From: Balneola sp.
GTDB lineage: Bacteria; Bacteroidota; Rhodothermia; Balneolales; Balneolaceae
DNA length: 41,414 bases
Reading direction: 5' to 3'
NCBI GenBank assembly: GCA_002696035.1
Contig: NZQV01000003.1
Location: 1-41,414, forward strand
Shown: positions 35,544-41,414 of the stretch, piece after piece
How positions within the stretch are numbered: position 1 is the first letter of the stretch
Layout of the letters: each line of letters starts with the position of its first letter
Program-made: the position numbers and the translations under genes
The notes under the pieces: model-generated
Database searches by the model: none
What the model was told of the DNA's origin: nothing
The model's input: only the letters and a program-made list of their open reading frames with translations

Positions 35544-35587
35544 CTTACACCCTCCGCCAGAGTTCGTATTCACTCACTCCGGCACCT
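35544..35587 (+). repeat. dispersed repeat C, copy 2
   Basis: Begins CTTACACCCTCCGCCAGAG and ends TCCGGCACC; counterpart of 25829-25872, with scattered mismatches, about 10 kb away and in the same orientation. Confidence 0.55.
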
Positions 35588-35620
35588 CCCTCAAGGGAGG
35601 ACTATTTCCAAAACACATTT

Positions 35621-35703
35621 CACCTGGTTCCACACGCTTTGCGCCTGCCTTTGTCGGCAGACAGGTTGGAACCAAATAATCGACTCTGGAGAGTCGATCT
35701 ACG
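35621..35703. repeat. REP-A copy 4 with a nested 22-bp hairpin insertion, at the hemE stop
   Basis: Same GGTTCC/GGAACC arms and ATCGACTCT-GG-AGAGTCGAT hairpin as copy 1. Between the GCG of the loop and the GGAACC arm there is an extra segment, CTGCC-TTTGTC-GGCAG with short flanks. The hairpin ends about 6 nt from the hemE stop (35707-35709). Confidence 0.75.
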
Positions 35704-35706
35704 TTT

Positions 35707-36738
35707 TCAATATCGAAAATTCTTTACGGTATCGACGAATCTTTTGGCATTTTCAACGGGCACGTTAGGCAAAATCCCATGCCCTAAATTAGCAATGTAA
35801 TTTCCTTTGCCGAATCGCTGCATCATCTCTTTGGCTTCAGCTTCAATGGCTTCCGGTTTCATCAATAATTTAGACGGATCGAAATTCCCCTGAACCACTT
35901 TATCCCCGGCAAACTGTCGGGCATGTTCAGGTGTACATCCCCAGCCTATTCCAAAACCGGCAACGTTGGTATTTGCAAACATCGGGTAGCTCCATTCGGC
36001 ATCCTTGCAGAACATGATCAGCGGTACGCCGTAATCTTCATTCGCAATTCTCTTCAAATGCGGTAGCGCAAGCTTCTGGAAATCATCCGGGCCCAAAGCA
36101 GCTGCCCACGATTCAAATACCTGCAATGCCTGCGCTCCGGCTTTCACCTGATTATGTAAATACTGAATGGTCTGATCCGTCATCACTTCCAGCAATTTCT
36201 GCGCTGCTTCCGGTTCAGAAAACAAAAAAGATTTTGCGGTCGAAAAGGTTTTTGAACCTTGTCCTTCTACCAGGTAGCAAAATAACGTCCACGGGGCGCC
36301 AGCAAACCCGATCAAAGGCACACGGCCGTCAAGTTCTTTGCGGGTCAAGGTCAGGGCATCATATACATAACTGAGCTGCTCTTCTGCAGGAATGATATTC
36401 AGATCGTTCACCTGCTCTACCGTTCGGATCGGATCCGGTAAATAGGGACCGAATCCCGGTTTCAGCTGCACTTCCACATCCAGGCATTCGATCAGCACCA
36501 GGATATCAGAAAACAAAATAGCGGCATCAGTACCCACAATATCGATGGGCTGAATGGTGATCTCGGATGCCAGTTCGGGCGTTTTAACCCGCTCAAAAAA
36601 ACTGTACTTCTTTTTGATCTCCATATACTCCGGGAGATAACGGCCGGCCTGTCGCATCATCCACACGGGCGGACGTTCAGTTTCTTTGCCTTCCAGCGTA
36701 TCGAGTAACAATCGGTTTTTAAGTTCGGGGAATGACAT
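35707..36738 (-). CDS. hemE: uroporphyrinogen decarboxylase
   Basis: The ATG at 36738 gives 343 residues beginning MSFPELKNRLLLDTL; a longer TTG start would add nine residues that are not family-like. Motifs are PPVWMMRQAGRYLPEY (substrate Arg and Gln), ILFSDILV (catalytic Asp), GFAGAPWTLFCYL, and HGILPNVPVEN near the C-terminus. The enzyme converts uroporphyrinogen III to coproporphyrinogen III and precedes HemF in the pathway; hemF is the next gene on this strand. A GTCAGGTTT hairpin and truncated element E4 lie in its 5' gap. Confidence 0.97.
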   Translation of the reverse strand: MSFPELKNRLLLDTLEGKETERPPVWMMRQAGRYLPEYMEIKKKYSFFERVKTPELASEITIQPIDIVGTDAAILFSDILVLIECLDVEVQLKPGFGPYLPDPIRTVEQVNDLNIIPAEEQLSYVYDALTLTRKELDGRVPLIGFAGAPWTLFCYLVEGQGSKTFSTAKSFLFSEPEAAQKLLEVMTDQTIQYLHNQVKAGAQALQVFESWAAALGPDDFQKLALPHLKRIANEDYGVPLIMFCKDAEWSYPMFANTNVAGFGIGWGCTPEHARQFAGDKVVQGNFDPSKLLMKPEAIEAEAKEMMQRFGKGNYIANLGHGILPNVPVENAKRFVDTVKNFRY

Positions 36739-36770
36739 GCTTTGAATTTGTTTTCGTTTTGACAAGACCT

Positions 36771-36791
36771 GTCAGGTTTTAGAAACCTGAC
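36771..36791. repeat. perfect 9-bp hairpin upstream of hemE
   Basis: GTCAGGTTT and AAACCTGAC around TAG, flanked by GAC...GTC bases that extend the symmetry loosely. Common small palindrome type in this phylum group; it lies 33 nt upstream of the hemE ATG. Confidence 0.55.
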
Positions 36792-36837
36792 CAAGTCTAA
36801 AATTAATTTGATCGCCTTAGCTTAAATGCTCTTCAAC

Positions 36838-36903
36838 CACTGCCCTCTCTCTGGAGAGACAGATAGAACGAACTTGTTCGGCGCTTTTGGGGAGGACAGT
36901 CAG
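36838..36903 (-). repeat. structured intergenic element E, copy 4 (internally deleted)
   Basis: Only 66 bp. It keeps the CACTGCCCTCTCTCTGG start, the AACGAAC-TT-GTTCG hairpin (partly degraded) and the GGGGAGGACAGTCAG end, with about 120 internal bp missing. This is an internally deleted form of the ~190-bp element. Confidence 0.75.
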
Positions 36904-36920
36904 CGCAATTCAAGCACCAA

Positions 36921-36957
36921 TTACCTGTAAATGAATCAACTCAATGAGTCGATCTAT
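36921..36957. repeat. REP-A remnant over the hemD stop
   Basis: A degenerate copy: TTACCTGT, then ATCAACTCA-AT-GAGTCGAT. On the - strand the hairpin arms span the hemD stop codon and encode its last residues (RSTH). Confidence 0.5.
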
Positions 36958-37651
36958 GATCCTCAAAATAAAATTGCTGAATAGTTTCCATAAGCGAATC
37001 TATCGTAAAATATTCCGGGGTGATGCAATTCTTCATCCCAAGCTCACGGGCCGTTTCTTCAGTTGTTGGGCCAATACAAAAAACCTGTATTCCATCCGGC
37101 ACTTTATTTTGATGGCAGAATGATTCCACCGCGCTTGGACTCATAAAAACCAAGGCATCAAAATCATCCAGATCACTTATGATATGGTTTGTAAGCTTGG
37201 TTTTATAGACTTCAACAGAAGTTAGTTCTACTTGATCACCCAATAGCGTATCAAGATCGGCAGCTTTCAGATTTCCACAGAAATGGACCACTTTATTCAG
37301 ATCCAGCTCTCGCATCATAGCCGCAAGGGTTGTTGCTTTATACTGCTCGGGGATGGAAACTTTCAGCCCAATTTCCTCTAGCTTTTCGGCCGTTTTACTT
37401 CCCACAGCAAAAATATGTTTGGGGATCTCAAAATCTTTGATCACGGGTCTTACCGCCTTCACAGCTTTTTTACTGGTAAAGATCCACGCATCTGCTTTTT
37501 GAGGAACCCCATTTCTCCACATGCCCGGCAGCTTATACTCAAAAGTGATAAGTGGCTCACTCTCGATCAGTAATTCGCTGTTCTCCAGACGCGTTCGTTT
37601 TTGTTCAGAGAGCTGCGTTGTAAAGAGAATTCGGGGCTTATTATTCTTCAT
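36941..37651 (-). CDS. hemD: uroporphyrinogen-III synthase
   Basis: The ATG at 37651 gives 236 residues starting MKNNKPRILFTTQLSEQK; a start 11 codons earlier would overlap hemC by 44 nt and is less likely. HemD sequences are poorly conserved. Support comes from position after hemC, from FTSKKAVKAV, KIFAVGSKTAEKLEEIG-like segments (HIFAVGSKTAEKL), and from DALVFMSPSAVESF followed by FCIGPTTEETARELG, which are the usual two-lobed pattern. It closes and inverts the linear tetrapyrrole made by HemC. It overlaps hemC by 11 nt. The last residues lie in a REP-A remnant. Confidence 0.9.
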   Translation of the reverse strand: MKNNKPRILFTTQLSEQKRTRLENSELLIESEPLITFEYKLPGMWRNGVPQKADAWIFTSKKAVKAVRPVIKDFEIPKHIFAVGSKTAEKLEEIGLKVSIPEQYKATTLAAMMRELDLNKVVHFCGNLKAADLDTLLGDQVELTSVEVYKTKLTNHIISDLDDFDALVFMSPSAVESFCHQNKVPDGIQVFCIGPTTEETARELGMKNCITPEYFTIDSLMETIQQFYFEDHRSTH

Positions 37652-38540
37652 GCGCTCGCTCCAGCAATTCCTCTGCTCCTTCATTTTTCAATAATTTCGC
37701 CCACTCTTTTCCATTTTGAGCGGATGTTTCCTTCACTAGAATTTCCCGTTCAATATCCAAACGCTTCGAACCATCCAGAGATAGAACCGCGCCCTCAAAA
37801 TACAATCTGTCTCCACGTATCCGGGCGTTCGCGCCAACCGGACTAGAACATCCCGCTTCCAATTCATTCAAAAAGGCTCGCTCAATGTCTCCACAAAGTT
37901 TGCTTTCGGGGTGATTGATCTTGCTGATAACATCTTCAAAGTCGATTTCCGCTGCCGTTACAATCCCTACAATTCCCTGCGATGGAGCCGGGATCATCCA
38001 ATCCAGAACCTCCGAGATCCGATCCCCCAGGCCAATACGCTCAAGCCCGGCAGCCGCAAAAACGGCTCCGTGCCAATCATTGGAATCTACTTTCTTCAAT
38101 CGGGTGGGCACATTTCCACGAAGACCAGTCATTTCATCATTTGGATACCGGTTCAGCCAAAAGGCTTTTCGGCGAATGCTCCCTGTTGCCACTACTCTAT
38201 TTTCAGAATCATCGGGGTGAGCCGGACGAACCAACACATCTGCAGGATTTCCACGCTCCAAGACAGCAGCTAATTTCAGTCCTTCGGGTAAAACGGTAGG
38301 TACATCTTTCAGCGAGTGTACGGCCAGATCGATCTCTTTAGCAAGCAGGGCATCATCGAGGGCTTTGGTAAAAACGCCTTTGTCGCCAAGTTTATCGAGA
38401 GGAATATCCTGCACTTTATCGCCAAAGGATTCAATTTCTACCAGCTCGGTTTCCACTCCGTGCGACTTCAGTTCATCAGACACTTTGTTTGCCTGCCAAA
38501 GAGCAAGCGTACTTTTTCGGGTACCAATTCTAAGCTTCAT
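37641..38540 (-). CDS. hemC: hydroxymethylbilane synthase (porphobilinogen deaminase)
   Basis: From the ATG at 38540 the protein is 299 residues and starts MKLRIGTRKSTLALWQA, the family N-terminus; the frame continues upstream into hemA and is not used. Visible residues: Asp79 in AVHSLKDVP (catalytic), GSIRRKA near 120 and Cys231 in LEAGCSSPVGANARI, which binds the dipyrromethane cofactor. It assembles four porphobilinogens. It overlaps hemA by 11 nt and hemD by 11 nt, so these three are one translational unit. Confidence 0.97.
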   Translation of the reverse strand: MKLRIGTRKSTLALWQANKVSDELKSHGVETELVEIESFGDKVQDIPLDKLGDKGVFTKALDDALLAKEIDLAVHSLKDVPTVLPEGLKLAAVLERGNPADVLVRPAHPDDSENRVVATGSIRRKAFWLNRYPNDEMTGLRGNVPTRLKKVDSNDWHGAVFAAAGLERIGLGDRISEVLDWMIPAPSQGIVGIVTAAEIDFEDVISKINHPESKLCGDIERAFLNELEAGCSSPVGANARIRGDRLYFEGAVLSLDGSKRLDIEREILVKETSAQNGKEWAKLLKNEGAEELLERAHEE

Positions 38541-39711
38541 TCCGTGCCTTTTCAAATTCCTGATCGATGCGATCAATGTGAATGGCCATGATCTTTTTCT
38601 TTATTCGTCGCGTCACTTCTTCCATCTTGGAATAGGAATCTTCATCCATTTTATGCTTCACCCTATCCAGTTCGGCATCGGTGATATCACTCAAACGGTG
38701 TTCGATCTCCTTGATTCTTGGCAACAGATAACGCGATCGTTTCACCCGTTTCATGAACTCTTCTTTCTCCTCTGCAATGATCTGTTCGATCTGGGGAACG
38801 GCTTTTTTACGCTTCTCAATAGCTTTTTTATTAGCCTCATGAATGGAATCCATGTCGATGAGCGTTACGTTTTCAATTTCAGCAACTTTTGGATTTACGT
38901 TACGGGGAACACTCAGGTCAAGCACCAGCTGCTGATGGTCAACACCCTCAAAATGCTCGGGATGAAGGATCGGATTCTTGGCGCCGGTTGCAGTTATAAC
39001 CAGGTCGGCTTTTCTGATCTCTTCATCCAGTTCAGAAAAAGCATGTGCCTTAATATCAAAAGAAGAAGCAAGTTGCTTGGCACGGTCGATGGTGCGATTC
39101 ACCACAGAAATATGTTCAGCACCATTTGAAATTAAATTCTTTGCTGAAACCTTACCCATCTTGCCAGCGCCTATCAGTAAGATACGGATGGCAGACAGAT
39201 CTTTGAAATGATCGAGTGCCAGCTGTGTGGCTGCAAAGCCAACGGAAGCCGTACCTTTGCCGAAATCGGTTTCGGTACGGCTCCGTTTGTGTGCTCGGAA
39301 AACGGATTGTATCAGCTGATGAAATTCGCCGGAAAGTCCTTTTTTCTTGGCTTTTTTATACGCTTGTTTTACTTGCTGGATGATCTGAACATCACCCAAA
39401 ACCTGTGAATCTAGTCCTGTACCCACTTCATAAAAATGTCTGTAAGCATCTTCCTCTACATGCATGTAGCCATGCTCTTCAAAAAACTCCCGATCCGTAT
39501 TTGTAGACTTGCAAAGGGCAGATATAAGTACGTCGGGATCACAAAATGCGTAAAGCTCGGTGCGGTTGCAGGTATCCAGCATCAAAATACCGCCGGGAAT
39601 ATCCTTGGTATGGAAATCCAGCAGTTCTCTACGATGGCTGTCCAAATAAAACAATTCACGAATAGACACCTCACTTTTCCAGTGAGATATTCCTATTGCA
39701 CTAAACCTCAT
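38530..39711 (-). CDS. hemA: glutamyl-tRNA reductase
   Basis: The 393-residue enzyme makes glutamate 1-semialdehyde from glutamyl-tRNA, the first and usually controlled step of the C5 route. Cys48 in LMLDTCNRTELYAF is the catalytic thiol, EVGTGLDSQVLGDVQI is the conserved substrate region, and the NADPH site is LLIGAGKMGKVSAKNL. A long C-terminal helix for dimerisation follows. It is the first gene of the hem run and lies downstream of a palindrome-rich divergent region at 39754-39856. Confidence 0.97.
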   Translation of the reverse strand: MRFSAIGISHWKSEVSIRELFYLDSHRRELLDFHTKDIPGGILMLDTCNRTELYAFCDPDVLISALCKSTNTDREFFEEHGYMHVEEDAYRHFYEVGTGLDSQVLGDVQIIQQVKQAYKKAKKKGLSGEFHQLIQSVFRAHKRSRTETDFGKGTASVGFAATQLALDHFKDLSAIRILLIGAGKMGKVSAKNLISNGAEHISVVNRTIDRAKQLASSFDIKAHAFSELDEEIRKADLVITATGAKNPILHPEHFEGVDHQQLVLDLSVPRNVNPKVAEIENVTLIDMDSIHEANKKAIEKRKKAVPQIEQIIAEEKEEFMKRVKRSRYLLPRIKEIEHRLSDITDAELDRVKHKMDEDSYSKMEEVTRRIKKKIMAIHIDRIDQEFEKARNEA

Positions 39712-39753
39712 AAATTAGTTCTTAAAAATTTTCCGGCACATGAGTCAGGAATG

Positions 39754-39805
39754 TATTTTCCGAATGTGAAGATTATGTGAAGAAATAATTCATGTTCGGA
39801 AAATA
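39754..39805. promoter_or_regulatory. 17-bp inverted repeat upstream of hemA
   Basis: TATTTTCCGAATGTGAA on the left pairs with TTCATGTTCGGAAAATA on the right, except two bases, around an 18-nt loop. The loop holds a second TGTGAAGA. The left arm starts about 43 nt upstream of the hemA ATG. Possible operator or leader hairpin. Confidence 0.6.
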
Positions 39806-39838
39806 TTGCCATTTAAAAGGCCTCTGACGTTGATTTTG

Positions 39839-39856
39839 TCTTCACATTTGTGAAGA
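39839..39856. promoter_or_regulatory. TCTTCACA-TT-TGTGAAGA palindrome
   Basis: A perfect 8-bp inverted repeat around a 2-nt centre. The half-site TGTGAAGA also occurs at 39765-39772 and 39776-39783. Four half-sites in 92 bp suggest a regulator binding region. Confidence 0.6.
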
Positions 39857-40098
39857 ATAGAAAGATAAAACATATCGAAACCAATTGTGATTATTAATCC
39901 TTATTGAGTCAATAATCAGGCTGAAAAATTCTTCTTTACAATATTTATAGACCGCCATCTCCATTGCCTGCTTGCATTTATGGGCTGATGAATTCAGGAT
40001 CTTTGATTTTTATCATTTACGAACGAAACTATCTTTAGAAACCGTTATCTTGGAAGCGGTTCCAACCAACAAATTCAACTAGACTTTTATATCATAAT

Positions 40099-41271
40099 AT
40101 GGACGCAGTTTTAGAAACAGAATTATCCTTTGAGCTTTCCGAAGACCAGAAAATGATCCGCGACAGCGTGAAAGAATTTGTAGAGCGCAATGTTGCGCCT
40201 ACAGTCATGGAAAGAGACAACAGTAAAGAATTTCCCCACGAAATTGTAAAACAGCTTGGCGAATTGGGAATGCTTGGCATCTATCATGACGAGCAATATG
40301 GCGGCGGCGGATTTGATGTCGTCAGTTTTTGTTTGGCACTTGAGGAAATTGCCCGTTGGGATGCCTCACTTGCTTTAACCGTAGCTTCTCACACTTCTCT
40401 CGGAACCGGACACATTGCCCTCGCCGGAAATCACGAGCAGAAAATGAAGTACATGCCCGAACTTACTTCCGGAGAAAAATTAGCCGCCTGGTGTTTGACT
40501 GAGCCCGGCTCCGGCAGTGACGCTTCCGGAATGAAAACAACCGCCATTAAAGAGGGTGATAAATACATTCTGAATGGTGCTAAAATCTTTATTACACAGG
40601 GTTCTGTTGGGGACACCTATGTAGTTCTTGCCAAAACTGATCCTGACAAAGGCACCAAAGGCATCTCAGCTTTTATTGTAGAGCGGGAATGGGACGGCGT
40701 AAAGCCCGGTGAAGGCATGCATAAGTTGGGAATGAATTCCTCTGACACCACGGAAGTTGTGTTTGAGAATGTGGAAGTCCCCGCTGAGAATTTACTAGGC
40801 GAGGAAGGACAAGGATTTGTAGATACCATGAAAGTTCTGGACGGTGGTCGCGTAGGAATTGCCGCTCTTTCAGTAGGAATTGCACGTGGAGCACTCGAAG
40901 AATCTCTGAAATATTCAATGGAACGTAAGCAGTTCGGTACCGCCATCGGAAACTTCCAATATATGGAAGGCAAAATGGTAGATATGGCCACCGAAATTGA
41001 TGCCGCGCGCTTGCTTGTTCTGAGATCTGCATGGTTGAAAGACAATGACAAACCCTATACCAAAGAAGCCTCCATGGCCAAATTGTTTGCTTCCGAGCTT
41101 TCGGTGCGTGCTGCTCTTGAAGCTATTCAAATTCACGGCGGATATGGATACACCAAAGAATATCATGTAGAGCGATTTTTACGAGACTCCAAACTCATGA
41201 CAATCGGTGAAGGAACCTCCGAAGTGCAGCGACTCATCATTGCACGCGAGTTGAAGAAGTCTATTGTATAG
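40099..41271 (+). CDS. acyl-CoA dehydrogenase
   Basis: The 390-residue FAD enzyme begins with the N-terminal helical domain ([19 protein letters not shown]). The middle carries [18 protein letters not shown] (FAD/substrate contact) and a [20 protein letters not shown] loop; [18 protein letters not shown] and [10 protein letters not shown] lie at the C-terminus, the Glu of GEGTSE being the likely catalytic base of the short-chain type. It catalyses the first dehydrogenation of acyl-CoA in fatty-acid or branched-chain breakdown; the chain specificity cannot be read. It is a single gene, divergent from hemA, and ends before a clear terminator. Confidence 0.95.
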   Translation: MDAVLETELSFELSEDQKMIRDSVKEFVERNVAPTVMERDNSKEFPHEIVKQLGELGMLGIYHDEQYGGGGFDVVSFCLALEEIARWDASLALTVASHTSLGTGHIALAGNHEQKMKYMPELTSGEKLAAWCLTEPGSGSDASGMKTTAIKEGDKYILNGAKIFITQGSVGDTYVVLAKTDPDKGTKGISAFIVEREWDGVKPGEGMHKLGMNSSDTTEVVFENVEVPAENLLGEEGQGFVDTMKVLDGGRVGIAALSVGIARGALEESLKYSMERKQFGTAIGNFQYMEGKMVDMATEIDAARLLVLRSAWLKDNDKPYTKEASMAKLFASELSVRAALEAIQIHGGYGYTKEYHVERFLRDSKLMTIGEGTSEVQRLIIARELKKSIV

Positions 41272-41295
41272 CTAAACTTTGTTGTTGGACCAAAG

Positions 41296-41331
41296 AGCCT
41301 GTGACTTTAAAAATCACGGGCTTTTATTTTA
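41296..41331 (+). terminator. intrinsic terminator of acyl-CoA dehydrogenase gene
   Basis: AGCCTGTGA and TCACGGGCT pair over nine positions (one G-U) around CTTTAAAAA, followed by TTTATTTTAT. Position 25 nt after the stop fits a rho-independent terminator. The remaining bases to 41414 show no gene. Confidence 0.85.
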
Positions 41332-41414
41332 TCCAGACGTGTTGAAAGGTCAGTATATTGTATGTTTATACATCACGTATTGACTGGTGTACGAGGTCGA
41401 GTCGGGCTTGATAA

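Larger units (their letters stand above)
35298..35706. other. 409-bp hemE-hemF gap filled with repeats
   Basis: Holds element E3 (35336-35518), dispersed repeat C copy 2 (35544-35587) and REP-A copy 4 (35621-35703). The first 38 bp are the hemF leader. No gene was seen; short frames in it are in repeat sequence. Confidence 0.65.
39712..40098. promoter_or_regulatory. 387-bp divergent promoter region, hemA and acyl-CoA dehydrogenase
   Basis: No gene was seen. The hemA-side half carries strong palindromes (39754-39856). The acyl-CoA dehydrogenase-side half is AT-rich with two TATCTT hexamers (about 40029 and 40047) that might belong to promoters. It must hold transcription starts for both genes. 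Confidence 0.65.

Noticed and set aside
38365-39129. 254-codon + strand frame antisense to hemA/hemC
   Set aside because: Opposite strongly conserved genes and without recognisable domains.

Overview
The window looks like a chromosomal segment of a Balneolota (Balneolaeota/Rhodothermota-like, Bacteroidota-related) bacterium, similar in style to Balneola or Gracilimonas. The reasons are a PorV-type outer-membrane protein next to a protein ending in a FlgD/T9SS-like fold, a secreted protein with a type IX secretion (T9SS) C-terminal domain, a SpoIIM/DUF4129/DUF4350/MoxR/DUF58 cluster, and weak Shine-Dalgarno use. This assignment is inferred from gene content, not from a marker search. No rRNA, tRNA, CRISPR array, prophage or intact insertion sequence was seen.

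Region 1 (1-10437, + strand) is a tightly packed envelope/secretion run: the 3' end of a probable PorU-type protein, PorV, a very large M6-peptidase-like secreted protein whose HExxH zinc motif is missing, a large metallopeptidase/beta-propeller/outer-membrane-barrel fusion, a small membrane protein, a PASTA protein and ribulose-phosphate epimerase. Several junctions overlap by 1-4 nt, which suggests co-transcription. Region 2 (10568-13234) holds PhoH, an MBL-fold hydrolase and a purine-nucleoside phosphorylase.

Region 3 (13591-21417) has an RDD protein facing away from a translationally coupled set of SpoIIM-like, membrane, DUF4129, DUF4350, MoxR ATPase and DUF58 genes, followed by a membrane-anchored protein with nearly five 30-residue repeats. 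Region 4 (21440-30130) holds an MsbA-like ABC exporter, an NfeD plus two-SPFH (stomatin-like) operon, MutS2, and an orphan membrane-anchored HExxH protein.

Region 5 (30192-39711, - strand) encodes most of heme synthesis from glutamyl-tRNA: hemA-hemC-hemD-hemE-hemF-hemB, a toxin-antitoxin pair in unusual order, hemL, and a small helical protein. HemH and a protoporphyrinogen oxidase are not in the window. The gaps here are full of structured repeats. One family of about 190 bp sits 31-38 nt upstream of hemL, hemB and hemF, with a shortened copy upstream of hemE. A second, REP-like family places a perfect hairpin at or in the stop codons of hemB, hemE and hemD. These repeats are the most unusual non-coding signal in the window. 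Region 6 (39712-41414) has a palindrome-rich divergent promoter region, an acyl-CoA dehydrogenase and a clear intrinsic terminator.
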